64,000 nucleotides of DNA from Niveibacterium terrae (GCF_048213115.1 NZ_CP172404.1:2728001-2792000); one strand, 5' to 3'; numbered from the stretch's first letter, positions 8,607 to 17,164 are shown. Translations and numbers: made by a program. The notes: generated from the letters alone by a model not told the origin.

Positions 8607-8983
8607 GCCGCCGCCGCAAAAGCGGTTTCACGCTGATCGAACTGCTGGTGGTCCTGGCGATCGTCAGTCTGCTGCTGACGATCGCACTGCCGCGCTATTT
8701 CGCGAGCATGGACAGGGCTCGCGAGCGCGTACTGGTCGAAAATCTGCGCGTCACCCGCGATGCGATCGGCAAGTTCTACAGCGATCGACTGCGCTATCCG
8801 GATTCGCTGGACGAACTGGTGGATCAGCGCTATCTGCAGAAACTCCCCTACGACCCCGTGCTGGACAAGGACCAGGGCTGGATCCTCGTCCAACCGAGCC
8901 CACCGGCGCGCGGCGGCGTCGCCGATCTGCACAGCGCCGCGCCCGGGGCCGGCATCGACGGCCGCGCGTTTTCCGATCTGTGA
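8600..8983 (+). CDS. GspG-like pseudopilin, third copy
   Basis: 127 residues; ATG 8600 or GTG 8603 could start it, and both overlap the previous stop codon. Prepilin cleavage at G9|F10 (KSGFTLIELLVVLAIV), Glu +5 present, then a short GspG-like body (RYPDSLDELVDQRYLQKLPYDPVLD) ending AGIDGRAFSDL. No GspH, GspI or GspJ features. Role inferred: minor pseudopilin or tip component in the same operon. Confidence 0.83.
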   Translation: MVSRRRKSGFTLIELLVVLAIVSLLLTIALPRYFASMDRARERVLVENLRVTRDAIGKFYSDRLRYPDSLDELVDQRYLQKLPYDPVLDKDQGWILVQPSPPARGGVADLHSAAPGAGIDGRAFSDL

Positions 8984-8991
8984 TCCGGCCC

Positions 8992-9492
8992 ATGCGACGC
9001 GCCCGCGGCTTCACCTATCTCGCGCTGCTGATCTTCATCGCGGTGATGAGCTTCGCTTCGGTGCTGACTCTGGAGGTGGCCGAGACGAGCGCGCAGCGCA
9101 GCGCCGAAGCCGAGCTGGGGGGGATCGGTCGCGAATTCAACCGCGCCTTCGCGGCTTATTACCGGCTCGCCCCGGAGGGTGCAGTCCGCTTTCCCTCCCG
9201 GCTGGAGGATCTGCTGCTCGATCCCCGCGTGCCGGCCAAGCGTCGCTTCCTGCGCCGCCTCTACGCCGATCCGCTGAGCGGTCGCCGCGAATGGGGCACG
9301 ATCCCAGCCCCCGGCGGAGGCATCATGGGCGTATACAGCCTCGCCAAGGGCACGCCGCGCCGCCACCTCGGACACCTGATGCCTGGCCCCTACCCTTCGG
9401 CCTTCCAGGCCAGAGGCTATGCAAAATGGGTCTTCGGCTACAACCCGATGGCGCCGGCCACGACGCAGGCCTCGGCCCCGGTTCAACGATGA
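8992..9492 (+). CDS. Pseudopilin lacking Glu+5, fourth copy
   Basis: 166 residues from ATG 8992; GTG 8980, overlapping the previous stop, is an alternative. The leader is MRRARG|FTYLALLIFIAV: the cleavage Gly and Phe are present but mature position 5 is Ala instead of Glu. Lack of Glu+5 is normally a property of the tip pseudopilin GspK, yet this protein is half the size of GspK and its body (FPSRLEDLLLDPRVPAKRRFLRRLYADPL) is GspG-like. It may take the GspK-like tip position. Last gene of the operon, ending 7 bases from the convergent thyA. Confidence 0.8.
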   Translation: MRRARGFTYLALLIFIAVMSFASVLTLEVAETSAQRSAEAELGGIGREFNRAFAAYYRLAPEGAVRFPSRLEDLLLDPRVPAKRRFLRRLYADPLSGRREWGTIPAPGGGIMGVYSLAKGTPRRHLGHLMPGPYPSAFQARGYAKWVFGYNPMAPATTQASAPVQR

Positions 9493-9499
9493 GACGGCG

Positions 9500-10294
9500 T
9501 CAGACGGCCACCGGCGCGGAGATCGCGGGATGGGGGTCGTAGCCTTCGAGCGTGAAATCCTCGAAGCGGAAGGCGAACAAGTCCCTGACCTCCGGGTTCA
9601 GGACCATCGTCGGCAGCGGTCGCGGCTCGCGCGAGAGCAGCAGCTTCGCCTGATCGAGGTGGTTCAGGTAGAGGTGCGCGTCCCCGAGCGTGTGGATGAA
9701 CTCTCCGGGCGCATAGCCGCAGACCTGGGCCAGCATCATCGTCAGCAACGCGTAGGAAGCGATGTTGAAGGGCACGCCGAGGAAGATGTCCGCGCTGCGC
9801 TGGTAGAGTTGGCAGGACAGCCGGCCATCGGCGACGTAGAACTGGAACAGCGCGTGACAGGGCGGCAACGCCATGTCCTTCACTTCGCCGGGATTCCAGG
9901 CGCTGACCAGATGGCGGCGCGAATCGGGGTTCTTCTTCAGTGCTTCGACGAGCTCGGCGATCTGGTCGATCTCCTGGCCGTCGGCGCAGGTCCAGTGCCG
10001 CCACTGCTTGCCATAGACAGGGCCGAGCTCGCCGGCCTCATCGGCCCACTCGTCCCAGATCGAGACACCGTTCTCCTTCAGGTAGCGGATGTTGGTGTCG
10101 CCGCGCAGAAACCACAGCAGCTCATGGATGATCGAGCGCAGGTGCAGCTTTTTCGTCGTGACGACCGGAAAGCCCTTGGCGAGGTCGAATCGGGACTGCC
10201 AGCCGAAGACCGACAGCGTTCCTGTGCCGGTCCGGTCATCCTTGCGATGGCCTTGTTCGAGCACATGGCGCATCAGATCGTGGTATTGCTGCAT
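9500..10294 (-). CDS. thyA: Thymidylate synthase
   Basis: 264 residues, the same length as the Escherichia coli enzyme. Converts dUMP and methylenetetrahydrofolate to dTMP and dihydrofolate. The catalytic Cys is C146 in LPPCHALFQFYV. Folate- and phosphate-binding segments are intact, including the RTGTGTLSVFG start, SRRHLVSAWNP, QRSADIFLGVPFNIASYALL and the GDAHLYLNHL motif. Convergent with the secretion operon. A -10 like element (TACAAT on the minus strand) lies 33 bases upstream. Confidence 0.97.
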   Translation of the reverse strand: MQQYHDLMRHVLEQGHRKDDRTGTGTLSVFGWQSRFDLAKGFPVVTTKKLHLRSIIHELLWFLRGDTNIRYLKENGVSIWDEWADEAGELGPVYGKQWRHWTCADGQEIDQIAELVEALKKNPDSRRHLVSAWNPGEVKDMALPPCHALFQFYVADGRLSCQLYQRSADIFLGVPFNIASYALLTMMLAQVCGYAPGEFIHTLGDAHLYLNHLDQAKLLLSREPRPLPTMVLNPEVRDLFAFRFEDFTLEGYDPHPAISAPVAV

Positions 10295-10326
10295 GAAAAA
10301 ACCGTAAAGATAGCGACGAAGATCCT

Positions 10327-10332
10327 ATTGTA
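10327..10332 (-). promoter_or_regulatory. -10 element for thyA
   Basis: On the minus strand this reads TACAAT, 5 of 6 matches to the sigma-70 -10 box. It is 33 bases upstream of the thyA ATG. No convincing -35 at 16-18 bases. Confidence 0.45.
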
Positions 10333-10356
10333 CCGGCATGCCGTTCGCTGATGCGC

Positions 10357-10387
10357 TTGCCGCAAACCGGCCACCAGCAGTTAGAAT
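10357..10387 (+). promoter_or_regulatory. Candidate sigma-70 promoter for the PilZ-motif gene
   Basis: TTGCCG at 10357-10362 and TAGAAT at 10382-10387 are separated by 19 bases, slightly long. The ATG at 10414 lies 26 bases further with GAGGCGAG between, which supports 10414 as the start rather than the upstream in-frame ATG at 10351. Confidence 0.4.
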
Positions 10388-10413
10388 TGCCAAGCATTGT
10401 GCTGAGGCGAGAG

Positions 10414-11910
10414 ATGCCCAAGTTTCACCCTGACCGAACCGTTCTCGTGCTGACCGAGCACAGGGATCTGCAGCGGGTTCTGACCGAGCTGACCGCGATG
10501 ACCCCGGAGGCGGGTCTGCGCGAAGCCGCGGACTGGATTGAAACGCTGCCCCCGACGGACAGCGATGGCATCGCCGACACCCTGAACGCTCTCGCCAGCC
10601 TCAGCGAGTGCGTTCAGCCCCATCTGCGCCAGATCACCGCGAGCTTCGTCGCCGCGAGCCTCGCCCGCAACCTCGGGCGGCACGCGCTGTGGCGCCTCGC
10701 GCGCCGCTATGCGGATATGCTCGCCGGGCGTTATGCCGAACTCCTTCAGATACTCGAAGAGCTGGCTTCACCCCCCGCCGGGCTGCTGACCGAAGTCGTC
10801 GTGCGCCTGATGCGGGTCTGCTGCGTCGCGCAGAAACTCGACGCGCTGCACTACACCCCCTGCGAGCCGGCCCACTGGGCGTTGCTCGGCCGCGCCTGGC
10901 GCCTCGCCGAAGCGCACGGAGTCGGCAAACGCCCGGTCCGGATACGGATCAACCGGCCGACCGAGACGACTTTCGAGACCGAGTACCTGCGCAGCGTCGC
11001 ACTCGCGAGCGCCGCGCTCGAAGAGCTGGACGAAGCGCAGATCGATCAGACCGCGCGGCTGATCCATTACGTTCTGCCCTCGCTGAGGCTGGATCCGCAC
11101 CCCAACTCCACCGCCCTGCTCTGGATAAATCCCGCCCAGGGCACGGCTCCGGCGTCGATGACCCGACTCCCCGATACCCCGCCCTCTGGCGCACTCTATT
11201 TCGGCAGCGGCGGCGCCGTCGCGACGCTGACCGAGATGGAAAAACTGATGCGCGAAGGCATGATCCCCACCGCGATCGGCCTGGAAGGACAAGGGGCGGC
11301 ACTCAGGTTCCCCCCTCTGCTTCGCCATCTGATCCGTCACTGGTCGGGCCAAGCCCCGGTACGCCGCCACCGCCGCTACCCCTTGACCGGGAAAATCCGC
11401 GTGCTGAACGGCGTCGAAGCGCTGACCGACCAGCTGGGCGGAGAAGTGAGTCCGCAGGTCGCGCTCTGGGACCAGATCGACGCGAGCATGCAGGGCGTCG
11501 GAGCCGAAGTCCCGAGCACCGAGGCCGCCAACCTGCTGGTCGGGACGATGCTCGGACTGCACTCCGAGGAAGGAGATCACTGGATCGTCGGCGTGCTCAG
11601 ACGCCTGAGCCGACAGAAGAGCGGGACGACCCGGATCGGCATAGAACTTCTGAGCTGGCGTCCGCTCTCGGCGCGCGCCGATGACGGCGTCCGGCAGACC
11701 CGGGTGCTACTGCTCGACCCGTTGCACCAGGGCGGAAAAGTCCGACTGGCGCTACCGATCGCGGTGTTCCGCAGCGAAGCGCCGCTCTTCCTGATCGCCG
11801 GCTCCAGAACGATCAAGCTTGGCTCGCCCGCCCTCGTCGAACGCGGGCTGGATTACGAGATCCGCAGCTATGTGGTCGGCGCCGGAACCGAAGACCAAGG
11901 CGAACACTGA
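10414..11910 (+). CDS. Large PilZ-motif protein, probable c-di-GMP effector (paralogue A)
   Basis: 498 residues, soluble, no signal peptide. Residues 1-310 are mostly helical and match no domain I recognise. The C-terminal part holds RRHRR at 317-321 (RxxxR) and DASMQG at 356-361 (DxSxxG), the two c-di-GMP-binding signatures of PilZ domains, followed by beta-rich sequence (LLVGTMLGL, VGVLRRLSR, IGIELLSW). The gene at 37996 encodes a paralogue with the same layout and the same two motifs. I infer a c-di-GMP receptor with a large effector or partner-binding N-terminal region; its target is unknown. Single gene between thyA and accA, each with its own promoter signal. Confidence 0.7.
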   Translation: MPKFHPDRTVLVLTEHRDLQRVLTELTAMTPEAGLREAADWIETLPPTDSDGIADTLNALASLSECVQPHLRQITASFVAASLARNLGRHALWRLARRYADMLAGRYAELLQILEELASPPAGLLTEVVVRLMRVCCVAQKLDALHYTPCEPAHWALLGRAWRLAEAHGVGKRPVRIRINRPTETTFETEYLRSVALASAALEELDEAQIDQTARLIHYVLPSLRLDPHPNSTALLWINPAQGTAPASMTRLPDTPPSGALYFGSGGAVATLTEMEKLMREGMIPTAIGLEGQGAALRFPPLLRHLIRHWSGQAPVRRHRRYPLTGKIRVLNGVEALTDQLGGEVSPQVALWDQIDASMQGVGAEVPSTEAANLLVGTMLGLHSEEGDHWIVGVLRRLSRQKSGTTRIGIELLSWRPLSARADDGVRQTRVLLLDPLHQGGKVRLALPIAVFRSEAPLFLIAGSRTIKLGSPALVERGLDYEIRSYVVGAGTEDQGEH

Positions 11911-11952
11911 TGAGGCAGCAAACTCGGTGACGCCGGCTTCGCCGCGATCGGG

Positions 11953-11958
11953 TACAAT
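11953..11958 (+). promoter_or_regulatory. -10 element for accA
   Basis: TACAAT in the 75-base gap before accA, 27 bases upstream of its ATG. The -35 is poor. Confidence 0.4.
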
Positions 11959-11985
11959 CGCTCACCCTTCAACCAGCGGTTCGGA

Positions 11986-12954
11986 ATGAAGATCACAGCC
12001 CTAGATTTCGAGCAAGCCATCGCGGAACTCGAAAGCAAGATCGAAGAACTCCGTTATGTGCAGGACGATTCAGCCGTGGACATCTCGGAGGAGATCGCAC
12101 GTCTGGAAGTCAAGCGTCAGGCACTGACCAAAGACATCTACAGCAAGCTCACGCCTTGGCAGATCGCCCAGGTCGCCCGCCATCCGCAGCGCCCCTACAC
12201 GCTCGACTATGTCGAGCACCTCTTCACCGATTTTGAAGAGCTGCACGGCGATCGCGGCTTCGCCGACGACAAGGCGATCGTCGGGGGCCTGGCCCGCTTC
12301 AATGGCCAGCCCTGCATGGTGATCGGCCACCAGAAAGGTCGCGACACCAAGGAGAAGATCCTCCGCAACTTCGGCATGCCCCGGCCCGAGGGCTATCGCA
12401 AGGCCGAGCGGCTGATGCGCCTCGCCGAGAAGTTCGGCATGCCGATCTTCACCTTCGTCGACACTCCGGGCGCGTATCCGGGCATCGGTGCCGAGGAGCG
12501 CGGACAGTCCGAAGCGATCGGTCGCAACCTCTATGTGATGGCCGAACTCAAGGTCCCGCTGATCTGCACGATCATCGGCGAGGGCGGCTCGGGCGGCGCA
12601 TTGGCAATCGCGGTGGGCGACTCCCAGCTGATGCTGCAGTACTCGACCTACTCGGTGATCTCGCCCGAAGGCTGCGCGTCGATCCTGTGGAAGAGCGCAG
12701 AAAAGGCACCCGAAGCAGCCGAAACGATGGCAATCACCGCGGCCAGGCTCAAATCCCTGGGCCTGATCGACAAGATCGTCAACGAACCGATCGGTGGCGC
12801 GCACAGCGATCACAAGGCGATGGCCCAAACCCTGAAGCGTGCGCTGACCGATGCGCTGCGCCAGGCATCAAGCCTCACCGAAGCCGACCTGCTCGCCCGC
12901 CGCTTTGAACGTCTGATGAGCTATGGCCGCTTCAAGGAGCAGGCTCTCGCCTGA
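11986..12954 (+). CDS. accA: Acetyl-CoA carboxylase carboxyltransferase alpha subunit
   Basis: 322 residues, full length for AccA. With AccD it transfers the carboxyl group from carboxybiotin to acetyl-CoA, giving malonyl-CoA for fatty-acid synthesis. The helical N-terminal domain (LDFEQAIAELESKIEEL) is followed by the crotonase-fold core with DRGFADDKAIVGGLARF, HQKGRDTKEKI, FVDTPGAYPGIGAEERGQ and the oxyanion region GEGGSGGALAI. The last 32 bases overlap tilS, so the two are translated from one message. Confidence 0.97.
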   Translation: MKITALDFEQAIAELESKIEELRYVQDDSAVDISEEIARLEVKRQALTKDIYSKLTPWQIAQVARHPQRPYTLDYVEHLFTDFEELHGDRGFADDKAIVGGLARFNGQPCMVIGHQKGRDTKEKILRNFGMPRPEGYRKAERLMRLAEKFGMPIFTFVDTPGAYPGIGAEERGQSEAIGRNLYVMAELKVPLICTIIGEGGSGGALAIAVGDSQLMLQYSTYSVISPEGCASILWKSAEKAPEAAETMAITAARLKSLGLIDKIVNEPIGGAHSDHKAMAQTLKRALTDALRQASSLTEADLLARRFERLMSYGRFKEQALA

Positions 12955-14209
12955 TCTCGCTCAGCGGGTCGCCGAGCGGCTCGCCCCGCTCCTGCTTCCC
13001 GGCCAGCGCCTCGCAGTCGCCTTCAGCGGCGGTCTCGACTCGACCGTGCTGCTCCACCTGATGGCGATGCTCGCGCCGCGCTTGGGCATCACCGTCGACG
13101 CGATCCACGTCGCTCACGGCCTGCAGAACGCAGCACTCGCCTGGCCCGAACACTGCCGCAGCGTCTGCGCCGAGCTGGGCGTGCCCTTGCGCTGCGTTGC
13201 GGTCGATGTCGACAGGGCAAACCCGCAAGGCCTCGAAGCCGCAGCCCGCACCGCCCGCCACGAAGCACTGCGCGCTCAGGGCGCGGACTGGATCGCGCTC
13301 GCACACCACCGCGCCGACCAGGCCGAAACCCTGCTTCACCGACTGAGCCGCGGCGCAGGCGTCGCCGGAGCGGCGGCGATGCGCGAGCTCGACTGCCGCG
13401 GCGCGCCGCTGCTGCGCCCGCTCCTCAGCGAGCCGCGCGCTGAACTCGAAACCTGGGCCAGAGCACATGGACTGCGCTGGATCGAAGATCCGAGCAACAC
13501 CGACCTGCGCTTCAGCCGCAACTTCATCCGCCACGAAATCCTCGCACCGCTCAAGGCCCGCTTCCCGGGCGCCGAAGCGGCGCTGGCCCGCGCCGCGACT
13601 CACTTCAATGAGGCTCAGAGCCTGCTCGAAGAGCTCGCCGAAGAGGATCTCGCCCGGGTCCGCGTCGGCCGCTGCGCATCGCTCGCGGCACTCAAGGCGC
13701 TCTCGCCGGCACGGCTCGCCAACCTGCTCCGCCATCGCCTCGCTTGCCGCGACCTGCCCGCGCCCGATGCGAGTCAGCTCCACGAGCTGATGCGCCAGCT
13801 CGCGGCGAGCGCCGCGCCGCGGCGAATCCGCTTCCCGCTGTGGGCGCTGTGTGTAGAAGACGACCAGGTCTGGATCGAGGCATCGGCCCTCCCCGAGCCC
13901 GGCGCTGACGGCGAATGGGATCTCGCTGCGCCGCTCAGCTGGGGCGTCGCCCATCTGATCCCGACCGATTCGAAGGCCGGCCCGCTCGTGCTGCGCGCAC
14001 GCTCCGGCGGCGAGAAGATCCGCCCCGACGCGCGCCGTCCGGCCCGCGACCTCAAGCGCTTGGCCCGCGAAGCCGGCATCCCGCCGTGGTGGCGGGAGCT
14101 GATCCCGGTGATCTGGCAGCAGGGGCGCGCGATCGGCTGGGGCCCGTTCTTCGACGCCAGCCTCGCCGCACCGCCCTGCCGGATCGAGCTACCCGAGCGC
14201 TTCTTTTAA
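12923..14209 (+). CDS. tilS: tRNA(Ile)-lysidine synthetase
   Basis: 428 residues. Modifies C34 of the CAU-anticodon tRNA-Ile to lysidine so that it reads AUA. The N-terminal PP-loop ATPase motif SGGLDSTVLL is near residue 36, followed by IHVAHGLQ and HHRADQAETLLHRLSRGAG. The C-terminal TilS domain is present (GGEKIRPDARRPARDLKRL ... PPWWRELIPVIW). The start overlaps the end of accA by 32 bases, a common betaproteobacterial pairing. Followed by about 107 bases in which I see no gene. Confidence 0.95.
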   Translation: MAASRSRLSPDLAQRVAERLAPLLLPGQRLAVAFSGGLDSTVLLHLMAMLAPRLGITVDAIHVAHGLQNAALAWPEHCRSVCAELGVPLRCVAVDVDRANPQGLEAAARTARHEALRAQGADWIALAHHRADQAETLLHRLSRGAGVAGAAAMRELDCRGAPLLRPLLSEPRAELETWARAHGLRWIEDPSNTDLRFSRNFIRHEILAPLKARFPGAEAALARAATHFNEAQSLLEELAEEDLARVRVGRCASLAALKALSPARLANLLRHRLACRDLPAPDASQLHELMRQLAASAAPRRIRFPLWALCVEDDQVWIEASALPEPGADGEWDLAAPLSWGVAHLIPTDSKAGPLVLRARSGGEKIRPDARRPARDLKRLAREAGIPPWWRELIPVIWQQGRAIGWGPFFDASLAAPPCRIELPERFF

Positions 14210-14316
14210 AAGCTTCGCCACGGATTGCGCGGATAGACGCGGATCGCCCCTCGCGGAAGTGGCCGATTCAATTCGGGTCACGCCGAAACAAAACCCGCCC
14301 CACCGGTGCGGCTTCC

Positions 14317-15834
14317 TCACCGCTTTTTGGGCGGAACAAGCAACGCGGAAATGTCTTTCTCGTCAGCTTGTTTCAATGGGGAATCCCGCTCCTCGACCAC
14401 TTTGAAATTGACAAATTTCTTCAGAGATTCCATCTGACTCACCAGCGAGCTGACCTTGGCGCTTTGCAATTCGTCTTTGGTGTAAGCAAAAGATGTGATT
14501 GACGAGGTTTCGTCGTCAATGCTGATCGACTCGTAGTTCCCGGTTCCGACATTCAGAGGACCTCCATCCGGCCCCTGAAGGAAGTTCGATTTGAGGCGGG
14601 TCGTTTGAGTCTGACTGACCGACAGACCGTTCCATTTCCCCTCACCGACGACCTTGGTGCTTTGGGCCGCCCGATACTCCATATGACCCGCCTCGCTCTC
14701 CTTGGCGAAGTCACCGCTGAGGCTGACTTCAAAGTCGGCCAACCCGGTAAGCACCGCGCGGTCCTTGTCGTTCAGCGCGAGAGGGCTGATCGTCGGCGAG
14801 GTCGATCCGTCGCTCGTCGGGTAGTTCGAGTGGAGCGCGACAAACACATCCTTGAACTGGCCGAGCAGACTGGAGTCGCCATGGCCACGCTGACTGGCGG
14901 CATCGAACTGAGACAGGTAATTTTGAACCGCGGCATGCTGCTGAGCGGACGAACCCAAAATGGCTGGCTGAGTCAAATCGACCGTCAGGCTCAGATGGCT
15001 CTTCGTGGTCTCGAGGGCAAAGCTTCTCTGTTTTGAATTGGCATGAAAATCGAGAGACTTGAGCTCAGACCCGAATTGCGGAGTCTGGCGAACCGTGAGG
15101 TCAATGCCCGAGAGCACCGTGGCATCGTACGTCAGCCCGGAAACATCGACCGCCCCCGTTCCCTGGCCAACCGACTGGAGAAAGCTTTCGAACCCGGAGG
15201 AGAGCTCTGCGACGGCCGTTTTCTCCGCAGCGCTCAGTTCGCCACCGCCGACACGGACACTGACACTCAGGCTGTTTCTGATCTCCTTGCCGTTGCCCCC
15301 ATAGGAGAGCGAAATATCAACCGTTTTCCCGGTTAGCGTCCGGATCCTGAACCCCACCCGATTGCCCGCACCCGCGGCACTTTTCAATGCTTCCGTCGCG
15401 CTCGTATGCGTGATATCCGCGGCGCTGTAGTTGATTGAAGCGCCCTCGACCGTCGGGTTCCAGTAATCAGGATCGTAACTGACAAGCGTTTGACTGAAAT
15501 CGCTTTGCGTCGTCGAAAAACGATCCAGAAGCTTCGCGCCCACCCCGCTCAATAATGACGAGGAATCCCCGGACGCGAAGGACCTCTTTTTGAGGTTGCC
15601 CAGCATGATCTGACTAAGCTCATCCTCCGGCTCCGACGTCCAGGCCAGCTGCGGCTCGATCAGCATCGACAAGGCATAAACCGGCTCCACGACGTCAGTT
15701 CCGCTCGCCAGCGAAACCGAGGCATCGGCGATCGCGATTGGCTCGCCGGCCGGAAGGGCGCGGATTGGCTGTGAACGAAAAGAATCACTCCACGCGCCCG
15801 AGGCGCCCACGCCAAGAAGCTCCACACCAACCAC
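14317..15834 (-). CDS. Hypothetical protein, probably flagellar-regulon member
   Basis: Up to 505 residues; the start is uncertain among GTG codons at 15834 and 15825. No signal peptide or membrane helix. It is rich in Ser, Thr, Gln and Asp with amphipathic stretches. Segments such as LSAAEKTAVAELSSGFESFLQSVG, LTVDLTQPAILGSSAQQHAAVQNYLSQFDAA and GDSSLLGQFKDVFVALHSNY recall an uncharacterised Pseudomonas family that I remember being misnamed lactate dehydrogenase; I cannot verify this. Codons are clearly less G+C-rich than in neighbouring genes. A near-consensus FliA (sigma-28) promoter lies just upstream, so a motility or surface-associated role is the best inference. Confidence 0.75.
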   Translation of the reverse strand: MVGVELLGVGASGAWSDSFRSQPIRALPAGEPIAIADASVSLASGTDVVEPVYALSMLIEPQLAWTSEPEDELSQIMLGNLKKRSFASGDSSSLLSGVGAKLLDRFSTTQSDFSQTLVSYDPDYWNPTVEGASINYSAADITHTSATEALKSAAGAGNRVGFRIRTLTGKTVDISLSYGGNGKEIRNSLSVSVRVGGGELSAAEKTAVAELSSGFESFLQSVGQGTGAVDVSGLTYDATVLSGIDLTVRQTPQFGSELKSLDFHANSKQRSFALETTKSHLSLTVDLTQPAILGSSAQQHAAVQNYLSQFDAASQRGHGDSSLLGQFKDVFVALHSNYPTSDGSTSPTISPLALNDKDRAVLTGLADFEVSLSGDFAKESEAGHMEYRAAQSTKVVGEGKWNGLSVSQTQTTRLKSNFLQGPDGGPLNVGTGNYESISIDDETSSITSFAYTKDELQSAKVSSLVSQMESLKKFVNFKVVEERDSPLKQADEKDISALLVPPKKR

Positions 15835-15860
15835 CTGACAGGAATGCCGGAATGCCCGTT

Positions 15861-15887
15861 ATATCGGCTTAAGCCGCAATAACTTGA
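15861..15887 (-). promoter_or_regulatory. Sigma-28 (FliA) promoter
   Basis: Read on the minus strand: TCAAGTTA at 15887-15880, an 11-base spacer, then GCCGATAT at 15868-15861. The enterobacterial FliA consensus is TAAAGTTT-N11-GCCGATAA, giving 6/8 and 7/8 matches with exact spacing. The first usable start codon of the hypothetical gene is 26 bases downstream. Confidence 0.8.
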
Positions 15888-15917
15888 ATCGCTGACAGGC
15901 AACTCCGCGGCGGGCTC

Positions 15918-17009
15918 TCAGGTGTTCTGAACGACGATGTTCGGGAACTTGAAGCGCATGTCGCGCTGCTTGTCAGCGATCGCGATCGCGACTTTGCGCG
16001 CGATCGCGCGGTAGCCCTGAGCCAACGGCCCCTCGGGATCGGCGACGACGGTCGGCACTCCGATGTCGGTCTGCTCGCGGATCCTGATGTCCAGAGGAAG
16101 AGCGCCGAGGAAAGGCACTCCGTAGTCGGCGCACATCCGCTCGCCGCCGCCCTCACCGAAGATGTGCTCGGCGTGGCCGCAGTTCGAGCAGATGTGGATG
16201 CTCATGTTCTCGACGATGCCGAGAATCGGGATCGCAACCTTCTCGAACATCTTCAGGCCCTTGCGCGCGTCGAGCAACGCAATGTCCTGCGGCGTCGTCA
16301 CGATCACGGCGCCGGTCACCGGCACGCCCTGGGCCAGGGTCAGCTGGATATCGCCGGTGCCCGGAGGCATGTCGACAACCAGGTAGTCGAGGTCGTCCCA
16401 GGCGGTCTCGGTCAAGAGCTGGCGCAGAGCCTGGGTCACCATCGGCCCGCGCCAGACCATCGGCTGTTCGACGTCGACGAGAAAACCGATCGAGTTGGCC
16501 TGCAGGCCGTGGGCGCGCAGCGGCAGCATCATCTTGCCGTCCTCGCTCTGCGGCTGAGCCCCGGCCAGACCCAGCATCTGCGGCTGGCTGGGGCCGTAGA
16601 TGTCGGCGTCGAGGATGCCGACCCGGGCGCCTTCGCGGGACAGGGCCAGCGCGAGGTTCACGGCCGTCGTGCTCTTGCCGACCCCGCCCTTGCCCGACGA
16701 GACCGCGATGATGTTGCGCACGCCGGGCAGAAGCGCCACGTTGCCCTGGACCGTGTGCGCGACGATGCGGCTGCTGATCCGCACATGCGCCTGCTCGACC
16801 CCCTCCAGAGCCCGCACCGCATCCTCGATCTGCCTGGCGATCGCCGCGAACTGGCTCGCCGCCGGGTAGGCGAGTTCGACGTCGAGTTCGACCGAGTCGC
16901 CCGCTATCCTGATCGAGCGTATCGCCTTGTGCGCCGAGTAAGGCTTGCCGGTGTTCGGATCGGTCAAGGCTTCCGCGGTCATTCTTACCGTCTGCTCAGT
17001 CACGCTCAT
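15918..17009 (-). CDS. apbC: Iron-sulfur cluster carrier ATPase ApbC/Mrp
   Basis: 363 residues. An N-terminal MIP18/DUF59 domain (~1-90) is followed by a ParA/MinD-type NTPase with a deviant Walker A (SSGKGGVGKSTTAVNLA, near 106-122), DADIYGPSQPQMLG, the DMPPGTGD motif and a CxxC pair in HICSNCGH for cluster binding. Binds and transfers [4Fe-4S] clusters to apo-proteins in the cytosol. Starts at ATG with GGGAGA before it, divergent from metG. It is downstream of nothing on its strand and stands alone. Confidence 0.95.
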   Translation of the reverse strand: MSVTEQTVRMTAEALTDPNTGKPYSAHKAIRSIRIAGDSVELDVELAYPAASQFAAIARQIEDAVRALEGVEQAHVRISSRIVAHTVQGNVALLPGVRNIIAVSSGKGGVGKSTTAVNLALALSREGARVGILDADIYGPSQPQMLGLAGAQPQSEDGKMMLPLRAHGLQANSIGFLVDVEQPMVWRGPMVTQALRQLLTETAWDDLDYLVVDMPPGTGDIQLTLAQGVPVTGAVIVTTPQDIALLDARKGLKMFEKVAIPILGIVENMSIHICSNCGHAEHIFGEGGGERMCADYGVPFLGALPLDIRIREQTDIGVPTVVADPEGPLAQGYRAIARKVAIAIADKQRDMRFKFPNIVVQNT

Positions 17010-17131
17010 CCCGATCTCCCGGCTAAAGTTGAGTCATTTGCTCAAGTTTAACATGGGCCGAAAACCCCACGAGCCCCGTCCCGGAAGGGCAAAAACTGGG
17101 CCAGCGCAAAGCCGAAGCGCGCTGCGCTTGC

Positions 17132-17137
17132 TAGAAT
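17132..17137 (+). promoter_or_regulatory. -10 element for metG
   Basis: TAGAAT, 27 bases upstream of the metG ATG in the gap shared with divergent apbC. No strong -35 could be assigned. Confidence 0.35.
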
Positions 17138-17164
17138 TGTTACTTTCGTTGCGGAATTCCCGCC

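Noticed and set aside
14210..14316. Possible small gene or repeat element after tilS
   Set aside because: Only short direct similarities (CGCGGAT repeated) were seen, with no stem-loop, start codon with ribosome site or second copy in the window.
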